A stretch of 64,000 nucleotides of DNA, taken from Methanoculleus frigidifontis (GTDB lineage: Archaea > Halobacteriota > Methanomicrobia > Methanomicrobiales > Methanoculleaceae). The stretch spans positions 372,001-436,000 of the forward strand of contig NZ_VCYH01000001.1 of the NCBI RefSeq assembly GCF_030464345.1, in the 5' to 3' direction. Positions 32,787 to 42,196 of the stretch are shown piece by piece; position 1 is the first letter of the stretch; the number at the start of each line of letters is the position of its first letter. The notes beneath the pieces are model-generated. The model made no database searches. It saw nothing but the letters and a program-made list of their open reading frames with translations, and was not told the origin of the DNA. Both the position numbers and the translations under genes were made by a program.

Positions 32787-35700
32787 ATGGCAATCTTTGA
32801 CAGGTTCAGACCGAACATCGGGCGACTGAAGGAAGACGGCGATCTCGAGGGCCTTGTGCGGGCGCTGGCGCACGATAGCCCTGATATCCGGCGAGAGGCC
32901 GCTGCAGCCCTCTGTGGGGCGGGAGCGGCCGCAGTTCCCCTGCTGGTGAAGGCGCTGAACCAGGCAGGTCCGGAAGCCCGCGGGAAGATGGCGGAAGGGC
33001 TGGCTTCGGTGGACGCATCGTCGCTGCCGCTCATTCTTTCGCTGCTCATCCAGACCACCGACGATGCCCGGTACGCCGTTGCGGACGCCGTTGCCGGCAA
33101 TGGGGATACGGCTTTTGAGGCTTTTGTTCCGGCGCTCCGTCATGAACGGCCGGTCATCCGGCTGGGTGCGGCTATCGCGCTTGCCGGAATGGGAAAGCGT
33201 GCCGTTCCGCCACTTCGGGAACTCCTGGGCGATCCCGACCGCCTCGTCCGGCGGGAGGCTGCACGGTCGCTGTCGCGACTGAAATGGAAGCCCGGTGAGC
33301 CCGATGAAGCGGCGGAGTTCTATTTTCTCACCGACGACTGGAAAGAACTCGTCAGACTCAAAAATGCAGCGTTTCCCGTTCTCAGCCGCGGCCTTGCCGA
33401 GAAGGAGGCGCGGGTGCGGCGCGAGTCGGCACGGGCGCTCGGGAGGCTCGGGTCGTCCCGGGCGGTTCCCGGGCTCGTCAAGGCGCTCGGCGACCCCGAT
33501 ACCACGGTGCGGGTTGCAGCGGTCGAGGCGCTCGGCGAGCTCCGGGACGTGCGGGCACAGCCTCCCCTCTTGCGTATCCTGGACACCGACTGCCACCAGG
33601 TGCGGATGGAGACTGCATGGGCGCTCGACAGGCTCGGGTGGCGGCCGGATACCGTGCTGCAACGGATACAGTACCTGATCGCCAAAGAGCAGTGGACGGC
33701 ACTCGCCGGTATGGGGCGGGCCGCGGTCGAGCCGCTGATCCTGGCGCTGCGGGAGGATCACTCCGGTGTCCGGGCGGGTGCGACCGAGGCGCTCAGAAAG
33801 ATCGGCGTGCCGGGCCTTGAGGGACTCAGCCGGGCGTGCCGGAGCAAAGATCCGGTTCAGAAGAAAGCGGCGGCACGGGCGCTGCTGGTGATCAAACGGC
33901 TGAACGAGGACGAGGCACGGGCACGGCCGGTCATGGAGACGTCCGACGTCTACGAGCGCGAGATAAAGGAAGGGCTGGCGATACAGCAGCGGTTCGAGAA
34001 GCGGTACGGGAAACCGACGTATCAGGCAAAGAAAAACGAGCCCGCGAAACCGAAAAAGGAGGCGCCGCCTCCCCCGACGCCCGGGGCCGCCGAGCAGCAG
34101 GCTCCGGCCGCTCCCGCCCCGCCGAAACAGGAGGACCTTGCAGATCTGATCCGACAGAACCGCAGGGCCATGGAACGCTGGGCGCAGACAAAGGGCGAGC
34201 TCCGGGAACCGGTTGCGGATGCGAAGCCGGCGATCTCCCTCGACCAGCTGATACCGCCGGAGTTCGATGAGGAGCTATTTGCAGGGGCGGAGGCAGATGA
34301 AGAGGCGGTAGAGGTTTTGGTCGATGACGCAAAACCGCAGCTGACGACCTTCGACATTCCTGAGAAAGAGCCGGCGGAAGAGGAGGTGCTGCTGCAGGAT
34401 CTGGAGCCGGAGATCGAACCCGAGTCGTCCTCAGCGCTGGAACGCTCCATCAACGCGCTGCGGGATCCGGATGAGACGATCCGGGCAGCCGCGGTCGAGG
34501 CGCTCAGGGCGATGGGCGAGGCGGCCGTCGATCCCCTCATCGGGGCGCTTTCGGACAAAGCCTACGTCGTGCGGATCGCTGCGGCCGAGGCGCTCGGCGA
34601 CATGGGCTACCAGAGAGCCGTCCCGCCGCTGATCGCCGTGCTCCGGGACACGGACCAGGACGTCAGGATCGCTGCAGCGGCGGCGCTCGGCAGGCTCGCG
34701 GACCCGCGTGCAATCCGGCCGCTGATCGCCCTCTTCGACGACCCCTACTACGGCGTCCGGAACGCGGCCGCTGACGCCCTGGCGGCGATCGGCGAGGATG
34801 CGTTCGATGCACTCGTTGCGGTGCTCGGCGACCGGCCGGTCGTCGTCCGGATAACTGCGGCACGGGCGCTCGGAGAGATGAAGGATCGCCGGGCTGTCCC
34901 GCCGCTGGTCGACCTCCTCAGCGATCCCGCAGCCGAGGTGCGGTGGGCTGCAGCCCAGGCTGTGGGCGGCCTTGGAGAGGCGGCCATCGCCCCCCTCTCG
35001 CTGGTGCTGAAGAACGGGTCGAAGAACGAACGGCTTGCGGCCATTGATGCACTCTGGAAGATCACGGACGACCGGGCGACGGAGGCTCTCATGGGCGGCC
35101 TGCACGACGAAGATGCGGACGTGCGGGCAAAGGCCTCGGAGGCGCTGAAGAAACGTCAGGTCCTCGATGTCTGGCGCAGGGCGTTCGGCGAGCAGATGGA
35201 GGAAGAGACTGCGGCGCCGAAGAAAAAGAAGAAAAAGAAGAAGACGATCCACCAGGATGACCGGAAGGCGTTCGAAGAGCACGGACAGCAGGAGATCTCC
35301 CGTCTCATCGATGCGCTGCGGGAGAAGACCTGGACGTCGCAGCTCGGGGCGGCGACCCGTCTGATCATGATGGGCCGTCCCGCCGTCGAAGGCCTGATCC
35401 GGGCGCTCAAAGATGAAGACTCCGAGATCCAGATGGCCGCGGCAAGCGTCCTCGGTGAGATGCGGGACGTCGCGGTCGACCCGCTTATGGACGCGCTGCA
35501 CGACGACGACCGTTACGTCAGAATGGTCGCGGCCCGGAACCTCGGCAAGATCGGAAACGACCGCTCCATCGAGGTGCTTGTCGGGGCACTGCACAGCGAG
35601 CGGGACGCTGAGGTCCGGGCGGTTGTGGCGGAGGCGCTCGGGTATATGGGCAAGAAGCAGGCGATCGAACCGCTCGTGCTCGCGCTCCGCGACCGTGACG

Positions 35701-36341
35701 AGGCCGTGCAGATGGCTGCCGCACGCTCCCTCGGCTACATCGGCGACCGCCGTGCGATCCGGCCGCTGATCCAGGCCTTGAACGACGTCGACGACCGCGT
35801 GCGCCGGGTGGCTCTTGAGGCTTTGCGCGACCCGGACGGCCTCGTGCAGAACCACCTCATGGAAGCGCTCATGCACGGCGATGCGGAGCTGAAGATGGGG
35901 GTCGCAGAGGCGCTGGACAGCCTCGGCTGGACGCCCTCGTCCGAGGCGGAGCAGGTCTATTACGCCATCGCGCGGGAGCGCTGGGCCGAGGTCGAGCAGA
36001 TCGGCCCGGCCGCCGTCGAGACGCTGGGCGCCGAACTTGAGAACCCGTCGACCGATGTCCGGATGAGCGCCGTCAAGACGATCGCCCGGATCGGGGGAGC
36101 CGCCGCGGCGGCCCCGCTCGTGCGGGCGCTCGCGGACGATCATATTGCCGTGCGGCGGCGTGCCGAACAGGCTCTCGTCGGGATGGGCGCAAGCGTCCGG
36201 GAATCCCTGCAGGAGGCGCTCGACGATGCTGAATCCGGGCACGCCGCAGCGCTCAGGCGGATTCTCGAGAAGATCGGCGCGGAAACGGACGAAAAGAGCG
36301 ATGAAACGGTGGAGGAGAGGGGAGGCGCGGAGAACGAGTGA
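32787..36341 (+). CDS. Giant HEAT/PBS-lyase repeat scaffold protein
   Basis: This 1184-residue protein is built of about 25 HEAT-like repeats with the pattern IRREAAAALCGAG, VRIAAAEALGDMG, VRMVAARNLGKIG. An N-terminal array covers about residues 15-370, a low-complexity linker rich in Pro, Ala, Glu and Lys covers about 390-550, and a second array runs to about 1150, split by a Lys run (KKKKKKKK) at about 815. No enzyme domain is visible, so it is probably a scaffold or an adaptor. The in-frame ATG at 32787 is chosen because the upstream 86 codons look non-coding. It converges with a flavoprotein gene 9 bases downstream. Confidence 0.85.
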   Translation: MAIFDRFRPNIGRLKEDGDLEGLVRALAHDSPDIRREAAAALCGAGAAAVPLLVKALNQAGPEARGKMAEGLASVDASSLPLILSLLIQTTDDARYAVADAVAGNGDTAFEAFVPALRHERPVIRLGAAIALAGMGKRAVPPLRELLGDPDRLVRREAARSLSRLKWKPGEPDEAAEFYFLTDDWKELVRLKNAAFPVLSRGLAEKEARVRRESARALGRLGSSRAVPGLVKALGDPDTTVRVAAVEALGELRDVRAQPPLLRILDTDCHQVRMETAWALDRLGWRPDTVLQRIQYLIAKEQWTALAGMGRAAVEPLILALREDHSGVRAGATEALRKIGVPGLEGLSRACRSKDPVQKKAAARALLVIKRLNEDEARARPVMETSDVYEREIKEGLAIQQRFEKRYGKPTYQAKKNEPAKPKKEAPPPPTPGAAEQQAPAAPAPPKQEDLADLIRQNRRAMERWAQTKGELREPVADAKPAISLDQLIPPEFDEELFAGAEADEEAVEVLVDDAKPQLTTFDIPEKEPAEEEVLLQDLEPEIEPESSSALERSINALRDPDETIRAAAVEALRAMGEAAVDPLIGALSDKAYVVRIAAAEALGDMGYQRAVPPLIAVLRDTDQDVRIAAAAALGRLADPRAIRPLIALFDDPYYGVRNAAADALAAIGEDAFDALVAVLGDRPVVVRITAARALGEMKDRRAVPPLVDLLSDPAAEVRWAAAQAVGGLGEAAIAPLSLVLKNGSKNERLAAIDALWKITDDRATEALMGGLHDEDADVRAKASEALKKRQVLDVWRRAFGEQMEEETAAPKKKKKKKKTIHQDDRKAFEEHGQQEISRLIDALREKTWTSQLGAATRLIMMGRPAVEGLIRALKDEDSEIQMAAASVLGEMRDVAVDPLMDALHDDDRYVRMVAARNLGKIGNDRSIEVLVGALHSERDAEVRAVVAEALGYMGKKQAIEPLVLALRDRDEAVQMAAARSLGYIGDRRAIRPLIQALNDVDDRVRRVALEALRDPDGLVQNHLMEALMHGDAELKMGVAEALDSLGWTPSSEAEQVYYAIARERWAEVEQIGPAAVETLGAELENPSTDVRMSAVKTIARIGGAAAAAPLVRALADDHIAVRRRAEQALVGMGASVRESLQEALDDAESGHAAALRRILEKIGAETDEKSDETVEERGGAENE

Positions 36342-36350
36342 GGCAGGAGG

Positions 36351-37046
36351 CTACTCTGTTCTCCCCTCTTCGAGCCGTTCGGGAACGGTGCCGATCGACT
36401 GCCAGTGCTCGTACTCGTGGTGCCAGCGGTCTTTGTTGGCCATGACGAGACGGCGCATCCGCTCGGCCATGGCCTCGTGCAGCTCCTCCTGTTCGGGGTA
36501 GGTGGTGCGGTCACGGATCGCCCGGACGAGTTTTCTTCCGAGCTCGTAGGCATGCCGCTCTGCAGGGACGATCGCCTCCGGATCGGGCCCGAGGACGACG
36601 CCGACCTTGCCGACGGTGTTTGCTCCTATGATCTGCAGAGTGCTGTTTAAGTAATCGGCGACCTCGTCCGCCCCGGAGCCGCCGGCGGTCGAGACGGCGC
36701 ACCCGTACTTCCCGGTGAAGATCTGGCAGTGGATGGCGTCCGCCATCCGGTCGAGGAGCGTCTTGAGCTGGCCCGTCACCGCATTGATGTAGTTGGGCGA
36801 CCCGAGGACGATGCCGTCGCTTGCGAGCATCTTCCGGTAAAGACCGGTGAAATCGTCTTTCCTGATGCACTCCCCCCGCTCGTAGCAGACCGTACACCCG
36901 TTGCAGTACTCGATCTGCAGGCTGCAGACGTCTACCTCTTCAACCTCCGCTCCCTCGCTGCGGGCACCGTCGAGCACGGCCTTCACCAGCCGCAGCGTCT
37001 GGCTCCGCGAGCCGCGCGGACTTCCGTTGATCCCGAGTATCTTCAT
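36351..37046 (-). CDS. Iron-sulfur flavoprotein (short cysteine loop)
   Basis: This 231-residue protein has the FMN loop MKILGINGSPRGSRSQTLRL, the cysteine cluster YCNGCTVCYERGEC (CX2CX2CX4C) and the second flavin loop IVLGSPNYINAVTGQLKTLL. The last cysteine spacer is four residues, against seven in the other two copies of this window. The C-terminal half continues helical to an EEL...ERM...HHEYEHW segment. ATG at 37046 is chosen because GGGTGA lies 5 bases before it. It is downstream of the lipoprotein gene on the same strand (57 bases). Confidence 0.88.
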   Translation of the reverse strand: MKILGINGSPRGSRSQTLRLVKAVLDGARSEGAEVEEVDVCSLQIEYCNGCTVCYERGECIRKDDFTGLYRKMLASDGIVLGSPNYINAVTGQLKTLLDRMADAIHCQIFTGKYGCAVSTAGGSGADEVADYLNSTLQIIGANTVGKVGVVLGPDPEAIVPAERHAYELGRKLVRAIRDRTTYPEQEELHEAMAERMRRLVMANKDRWHHEYEHWQSIGTVPERLEEGRTE

Positions 37047-37103
37047 GGTTGTCACCCTTCTTTGGTCATTCCCATACTGTTTCCTCTCCCGGTGCTGCCG
37101 GTA

Positions 37104-37547
37104 TCAGGAAATGTCGTAGGTGGTCTCGATCTCCAGGTGGTAGGAGCGGTCGCACTCACCGTTCAGATCCTTGGTGAACCGTTTCTTCTCTCCCGGCCCG
37201 AGCCTGGGCAGAAACTCGGTCTCGGTCGACCGGATGATAGTGCTCTCGTCGTCCACCAGCAGGAACCTGGCGACCACGTTCCGTCCGGCGGCGTCGCCGG
37301 TGTTGGCCACCGTCACCGTTGCCGTGTAGTAACAGGTGCCGTCGGCACGGTACGCCTGCTGCAGACCGTCGATCGACGCTGCAAGCACCGGATGGGGGCC
37401 TGACGGTGCAAGGGTCACCGGAGCGGATGCTTCTGCTTTCGCCACCGTCTCTCCTCCGCCGGTATCCGCAGGCGCCGCCGTGCACCCGGCACCGGAGGCC
37501 AGGCAGATCAGGGCAAGGACGAGTAATACGCTTGGGTATATCTTCAT
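37104..37547 (-). CDS. Secreted lipoprotein, FxLYD-like beta domain
   Basis: This 147-residue protein has a signal sequence (PSVLLVLALICLASGAGC) with a lipobox-like LASGAGC, so the Cys is probably lipid-modified and the protein anchored outside the membrane. A short Thr/Ala/Pro spacer follows, then a beta-sandwich-like domain with YTATVTVANTGDAAGRNVVA and IRSTETEFLPRLGPGEKKRF, the pattern of FxLYD or similar extracytoplasmic domains. ATG at 37547 is set by GGTGAT 5 bases upstream. The role is unknown. Confidence 0.7.
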   Translation of the reverse strand: MKIYPSVLLVLALICLASGAGCTAAPADTGGGETVAKAEASAPVTLAPSGPHPVLAASIDGLQQAYRADGTCYYTATVTVANTGDAAGRNVVARFLLVDDESTIIRSTETEFLPRLGPGEKKRFTKDLNGECDRSYHLEIETTYDIS

Positions 37548-37751
37548 CTGCAATCACCGTTCCGGCCGGGGAGCAGCTGTCTTCGGATGCCGATGCTGTG
37601 CCCACGGTCTGGAGTATGCAGTCTTCGGAATGCTGGAATATAACCGATCCGGTTCTGCCCCATTTTGCCGAAAGATCTCCCGGAGAGGAACGATCTCCGG
37701 CAGAGATTTCGCAAAATATTAATTTGTATTCATGGAAGTGTACTTCCTACT

Positions 37752-38846
37752 ATGCTGAACGACAACCCGGCTCCTGGCGCTTCCGCCGCCCCTCTCGCAG
37801 GGCAGGGCATTGACCAGAACCCGAATCCCGGCATGCTGCTCTTCCTTCTCTTCACCATCTACCAGGTGCTGAATGAATTTGAGGACGGGATCGTTCTTAT
37901 CGACCGGGAGAACCGGGTTCGGTGGGTGAACGCGGCCATGCGCCAGTTCTTCGACTTAAGTGACTGCGACGTTGCCGGGATGCCTGCCGGCGTGTTTGCG
38001 CGGACGTTCATCGCACCACTGGTCGAAGATGCGGACGGCGCTGCAACGATCATCGCCGCGCCCCGGCAGGAGGAGAGAACTGTCCGCGATCTCCCGCTGC
38101 ACCTCTGCAAACCCGGCGGCGAGGAGCACTGGCTTGAATATACGAGCCGCCCGGTGAACCTCTACCCGATGCGCCACAACAGGCTTGAGATCTACCGGAA
38201 GATCACCCGGTGGAAACTGGCGGAGCACCGCCTCTCCGAGAGTGAAGAGCGGTTTCGGACGCTCTTTAACAAGGGGAACGACGCCGTCCTCGTCTTCGAA
38301 CTCTCACCGGAGTACGTGCCGACGCGGTTTGTCGAGGTGAACGAGGTTGCCTGCAGGCGGCTCGGCTATACGCGGAGCGAACTGCTAGCCCTCTCGCCCC
38401 TGGACATCGTACCGCCCGAGAAGCTCGGAGAGGTGTCGGCGATCCTGAAACGGTTCCGGTTAAACGACCGGGTCCTCTTTGAGACGGAGCATGTCACCAA
38501 AGATGGACGCAGGATCCCGGTCGAGATTAATTCGCTCCACTTTCCCCTGCAGGGGCGGACGACCGTCCTGTCGATCTCCCGCGATGTCTCGGAGCGGCGG
38601 CGGGTCGAGGAGATCCGGAGGATGTCCTTCAAACAGATCGAACGGAACATCGAACAGTTCGCCAGCCTCGGCGACCTCGTCCGCCAGCCGCTCCAGGTGA
38701 TCGTCGGCCTCACCGCCCTGGACGACTCGCCTGTGTCGGAAGAGATACTCCGGCAGGCAGCCGTCATCGACGGTCTCGTCGACCGGCTCGACCAAGGATG
38801 GGTCGAGTCGGAGAAGGTCCGCCGGTTTCTGCGGCGGCATTGCTAA
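37752..38846 (+). CDS. PAS protein with degenerate H-box module
   Basis: This 364-residue soluble protein has a PAS-like domain at about residues 35-150 (NEFEDGIVLIDRENRVRWVN), a second PAS (about 165-285, ERFRTLFNKGNDAVLVFE, RTTVLSISRDVSERRRVEE) and a C-terminal module of about 70 residues: NIEQFASLGDLVRQPLQV, then LDQGWVESEKVRRFLRR. The module aligns with the ends of the proteins at 40493 and 58533, where the H-box has GDHVRQPLQV. Here Leu replaces His. No ATPase domain follows. It may act as a dimerising partner rather than a phosphoacceptor. A TATA-like AAATATTAAT lies about 35 bases before the ATG. Confidence 0.8.
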   Translation: MLNDNPAPGASAAPLAGQGIDQNPNPGMLLFLLFTIYQVLNEFEDGIVLIDRENRVRWVNAAMRQFFDLSDCDVAGMPAGVFARTFIAPLVEDADGAATIIAAPRQEERTVRDLPLHLCKPGGEEHWLEYTSRPVNLYPMRHNRLEIYRKITRWKLAEHRLSESEERFRTLFNKGNDAVLVFELSPEYVPTRFVEVNEVACRRLGYTRSELLALSPLDIVPPEKLGEVSAILKRFRLNDRVLFETEHVTKDGRRIPVEINSLHFPLQGRTTVLSISRDVSERRRVEEIRRMSFKQIERNIEQFASLGDLVRQPLQVIVGLTALDDSPVSEEILRQAAVIDGLVDRLDQGWVESEKVRRFLRRHC

Positions 38847-38911
38847 GCCGCCCGAGAGGGAATGGTTTATATATCTTTGAATCGGTGCTCGAGGATACGG
38901 AGACGATACCG

Positions 38912-39382
38912 ATGGAGCGCGGAGAAGCAGCGGGAAAGGCAGAACTCGTCCGCATCTACACTGTCAGGACGGGCAGCGTGGAGAGCGTCGAGAAGGTGCG
39001 AAAAACCGACGAGGAGTGGAAAGACCTCTTAACGCCGCAGCAGTTCCATGTCGCCCGGCAGGGAGGGACGGAGGCGGCGTTCACCGGCAAATACTGGAAC
39101 TGCAAGGAGCGCGGGATCTACCAGTGCGTCTGCTGCGGGACGGACCTCTTCTCATCGGAGACGAAGTTTGAGTCCGGGACCGGGTGGCCGAGTTTCTGGG
39201 CGCCGGTCTCGGAGCTGAACGTCAGCACCCGGGTCGACCGGAGTCTCTTCATGACACGTATCGAAGCCCTCTGCAGCCGTTGCGATGCACACCTCGGCCA
39301 CATCTTCGAGGACGGCCCGCCGCCGACCTACCGGCGCTACTGCATGAACTCGGCGTCGCTGCAGTTCCTCCCTGAAAAATAA
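38912..39382 (+). CDS. msrB: Peptide-methionine (R)-S-oxide reductase MsrB
   Basis: This 156-residue protein reduces the R form of methionine sulfoxide. It has two zinc CxxC pairs (YQCVCCGTDLF and LCSRCDAHLGH), the FESGTGWPSFWAP motif and the catalytic Cys in RRYCMNSASLQF. The first 30 residues (ERGEAAGKAELVRIYTVRTG) form an extension beyond the usual MsrB start. A TATA box (TTTATATATC at about 38862-38872) lies about 45 bases before the ATG at 38912. It fits the oxidative-defence theme of the window. Confidence 0.94.
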   Translation: MERGEAAGKAELVRIYTVRTGSVESVEKVRKTDEEWKDLLTPQQFHVARQGGTEAAFTGKYWNCKERGIYQCVCCGTDLFSSETKFESGTGWPSFWAPVSELNVSTRVDRSLFMTRIEALCSRCDAHLGHIFEDGPPPTYRRYCMNSASLQFLPEK

Positions 39383-39531
39383 CCCTCCGGGCGGTTCCGG
39401 GTACGCTCCTCGCCGGTACCGGCGCTGCGGCACTCTACGGCCTGCCGCGGCCGTGATACCGTTCAGACGAAGGGTGCTCTGACCCTGCGCTGCCGAACTG
39501 TTATCCGCACCCGCGCCCCATACGGAAGGGA

Positions 39532-40155
39532 GTGACGATCGATCCCTGGGATCAGGACTACCGCCGCCGCGGCAGGCGCTGGGGCGGGGTGACGGAGCAG
39601 CTCCCCGACCTGCCGGCGGGTGTCGCGGTGCTGGAGATCGGGTGCGGCGACGGCAAGACGCTCGCGGCCGCTGCTGACCGGCCGTGGGTGACGACCGCGC
39701 TCGACATCGCACCGAGCGCCGTAGGGATGAGCCGCACGCGGTTCCCGGCGCTCGGTGCGAGGATGCTCGTCGCCGATGCCCGCACCCTCCCCTTCCGTGA
39801 CTGCTGTTTCGACGCCGTCCTTCTCGTCCACATCGCAGGGCATCTCCTCGCTGCCGACCGGTTTCGGCTGGCCGCCGAGGTCTCCCGGGTTCTGCGGCCG
39901 GGCGGACTCCTCTTCTTCCGCGGATTCTCCGTGGAGGATATGCGGGCGGGAAAAGGGCACGCAGTCGAGGAGCGTACGTATCAGCGGGGAGACGGCATCG
40001 TCAACCACTACTTCACCGAAGAAGAGGCCGGCGACCTCTTCTGCACGTTCCGCCCCGTCGCGGTGCGGACGCACCGGTGGCGGATGCGGATCCGGGGATG
40101 CGATCACCCGCGGGCCGAGATCGAGGCGGTCTTTGAAAAACAGGGCGGGCGGTGA
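39532..40155 (+). CDS. Class I SAM-dependent methyltransferase
   Basis: This 207-residue protein has the SAM loop VLEIGCGDGKTLAAAA, an acidic second strand (VTTALDIAPSAV), MLVADARTLPFRDCCFDAVL and RVLRPGGLLFFRGFS, the ordered motifs of class I methyltransferases. The substrate is unknown. A GTG at 39532 preceded by GGAAGGGA at 39524-39531 is the likely start. It converges with the KENI-repeat protein gene 10 bases downstream. Confidence 0.82.
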   Translation: MTIDPWDQDYRRRGRRWGGVTEQLPDLPAGVAVLEIGCGDGKTLAAAADRPWVTTALDIAPSAVGMSRTRFPALGARMLVADARTLPFRDCCFDAVLLVHIAGHLLAADRFRLAAEVSRVLRPGGLLFFRGFSVEDMRAGKGHAVEERTYQRGDGIVNHYFTEEEAGDLFCTFRPVAVRTHRWRMRIRGCDHPRAEIEAVFEKQGGR

Positions 40156-40165
40156 TCGCCGCACA

Positions 40166-40432
40166 TCATCGTGCCCGCAGCGCCTCGATGAGCTCGTCTT
40201 TGGTCATCCGGGACCTGCCGTCGATCCCGAGGTTCTGTGCCCGTTCGTAGAGTTCCCGCTTCGTCCACGACTCATATCTGCGGGCATCCTGTGCCTTCTT
40301 GATATTCTCTTTGCGTGCCCGCTGCTGTGCCGGCGTCGGTTTTTCGAGGCCCGGCAGGGTCATCTCCCGCCGTTTCTCGTGTGCCATCCGGATGTTCTCT
40401 TTTGCGGCTTCGATCTGCTTCCGCGTCGCCAT
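40166..40432 (-). CDS. Small KENI-repeat protein with Rho-N/SAP-like end
   Basis: This 88-residue, highly charged protein has two similar segments, AAKENIRMAHEKRREM and ARKENIKKAQDARRYE, then WTKRELYERAQNLGI and SRMTKDELIEALRAR, a helix-extended-helix pattern like the Rho N-terminal or SAP nucleic-acid-binding domain. It is probably a nucleic-acid-binding protein; this is inferred from charge and motif. It lies 60 bases downstream of the PAS protein at 40493 but on the opposite side of its stop, on the same strand with its own AT-rich upstream stretch. Confidence 0.65.
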   Translation of the reverse strand: MATRKQIEAAKENIRMAHEKRREMTLPGLEKPTPAQQRARKENIKKAQDARRYESWTKRELYERAQNLGIDGRSRMTKDELIEALRAR

Positions 40433-40492
40433 ATCGACCCTCTGCTTAACCGGAGAACATATAATAGTATTCCCGCGGTGAGCGGCCGGTTT

Positions 40493-42196
40493 TTAGTCGT
40501 AGCGCTTGAGGAATTCGCGCACCTTCCGCGACTCGATCCAGCCCTGATCGAGCTCGTTGATGATGCTGTTGATCCGCTCCACCTGCTCCACGATCATCCC
40601 GCCCCATGCGTCTTCGACGAGATCGGCGACGCCGAGGAGCACCTGCAGCGGCTGGCGGACGTGGTCGCCGACGACGGCGAACTGCTCGATATTCCGGCTG
40701 ATACGGTCGTAAGCCTGCTTCTTCTCCTGTTCCATCCTCACCCGGTCGGTGATGTCCCTGCCGACGCCCTGGATGCCCGTGACGGAGCCGTCGCTGGTGA
40801 TCGGGGAGGCGTTCACCTCCACGTATGCCGTCGACCCGTCGCGCCGGGTCAGTTCGAAGATGAGCCCCTCAACGTCCCGGCCTGCACGCAGCCGCTCGGC
40901 CGCAGCAGCATACCGGTCGTGGTGCTGCGGGGTGATGTAGTCCCGCCCCGCCATGCCGATCGCCGCGGAGGGTTCGTAGCCGAGCACCCTCCGGACGGCC
41001 GGTGAGACGTAGGTGATCGTCCCGGCCGCATCGAGGGTGAAGATAATATCGAAACTGCGCTGCGCAATCTCCCGGAACATCCTCTCTCGCTCTTTCAGGG
41101 TGTTCTCTGCCCGGTGCTGCGCCGTCATGTCGTCGAAGACGGCGACGAGCTCGCCGGAGGGGAGGCGATAGATGTAGTTGTCCCGCCATCGGACGAGGCG
41201 GTCGTCCCGGTAGAGCTGCACGGGAAGCACCTCTGCTTCGCCGGTCTCCCAGACGCGCCGCAGGGCATCGGTGATGCCGAAGGACTCCGCACCCGGATAC
41301 ACCTCAGTGAGTGTCTTTCCGAGAACCTCCGCCCGTGGGATGCCGTCCATCCGTTCGGCCGCGAGATTGAAATCCTTAAAGACAAAGGTTTGTCCGCCCT
41401 CCCGTGCCTCGTAGACGGCGGCCCCGCTCTTCATGCTGTTGAAGAGCTCCCGGTAGCGATACTCATCCCCGGGCGGTCTTGAGCCTTCTCCCGCCGGGCT
41501 GATCCCGGTGCCGGAGACGGCGATGATCCGGCCGCCTGAGACCGGGGCAAAGGTGAGGGCATAGACGCACGCCTCCGTCGCAAGGTCGATCCGTTCGGCC
41601 GCTCCGCTTCCCAGGACGGCACGCAGCATCGGGATCCACGACTCCGGGAGCCGGTCCCCGACGAGGACGTTCCAGTGCGCAAGCAGCGGGGCGGCGGCAC
41701 CGTTTGCTGAGAGAATCTCACCATCCTCCGCGAGGTGCATCACCGGGCCGACCGCCGGTTCGGGTTCGGTGACGGCCTGGAATCGGAGCATCCGGGAGCC
41801 CCTGAACCGTTCATCCTCCATTTTCCGGCTTGAAACGGATAGCCACTCGTCGGGGAAGCCGTTCCGGCAGACCCTGAACCTGCAGCACGGCACCTCGCTG
41901 CCGCCGGCGAGCGCCGGGACGATCCGCGCCCCGAAGCCTTTGTCCGGCACCAGGGGGAGGACGAAGCGGTGCATGAAAGCGGCAAGATCGAGGTCTCTGG
42001 CAGACCCCGGAGCTATGCCGAAAAAGGCCTCGCAGGCTGCGTTTGCCCAGGCAATCCGGCCGTCGCGTGCCACGATGAGGATCCCGTCCTCGAGTTCGTC
42101 GAGGATCCAAAATGCCGCCGCCGTCTGCCCGAGCACGGGCGCACCCGGTGCATGCATCGGGGACGGCATTGCCCGCCCTGCTCCCTCAAAGTTCAC
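40493..42196 (-). CDS. Multi-PAS sensor with H-box module, no ATPase
   Basis: This 567-residue protein has about four PAS or PAS-like domains (ELEDGILIVARDGRIAWAN; LAEDGEILSANGAAAPLLAH; YRELFNSMKSGAAVYEAREG; AQRSFDIIFTLDAAGTITYV, ending QGVGRDITDRVRMEQEKK). It ends with NIEQFAVVGDHVRQPLQV and LDQGWIESRKVREFLKR. The H-box-like His is present, but there is no ATPase domain and only 35 residues follow. The GTG at 42196 has GGAGG 6 bases before it; ATG at 42202 is an alternative. It overlaps the stop of the upstream complete kinase, so the two are probably made together and may form one signalling unit. Confidence 0.82.
   Translation of the reverse strand: MNFEGAGRAMPSPMHAPGAPVLGQTAAAFWILDELEDGILIVARDGRIAWANAACEAFFGIAPGSARDLDLAAFMHRFVLPLVPDKGFGARIVPALAGGSEVPCCRFRVCRNGFPDEWLSVSSRKMEDERFRGSRMLRFQAVTEPEPAVGPVMHLAEDGEILSANGAAAPLLAHWNVLVGDRLPESWIPMLRAVLGSGAAERIDLATEACVYALTFAPVSGGRIIAVSGTGISPAGEGSRPPGDEYRYRELFNSMKSGAAVYEAREGGQTFVFKDFNLAAERMDGIPRAEVLGKTLTEVYPGAESFGITDALRRVWETGEAEVLPVQLYRDDRLVRWRDNYIYRLPSGELVAVFDDMTAQHRAENTLKERERMFREIAQRSFDIIFTLDAAGTITYVSPAVRRVLGYEPSAAIGMAGRDYITPQHHDRYAAAAERLRAGRDVEGLIFELTRRDGSTAYVEVNASPITSDGSVTGIQGVGRDITDRVRMEQEKKQAYDRISRNIEQFAVVGDHVRQPLQVLLGVADLVEDAWGGMIVEQVERINSIINELDQGWIESRKVREFLKRYD

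Noticed and set aside
34431-36242. 603-codon minus-strand frame over the HEAT gene
   Set aside because: It is a shadow of the GC-rich, repetitive plus-strand gene, with low-complexity Arg/Asp/Pro-rich translation.
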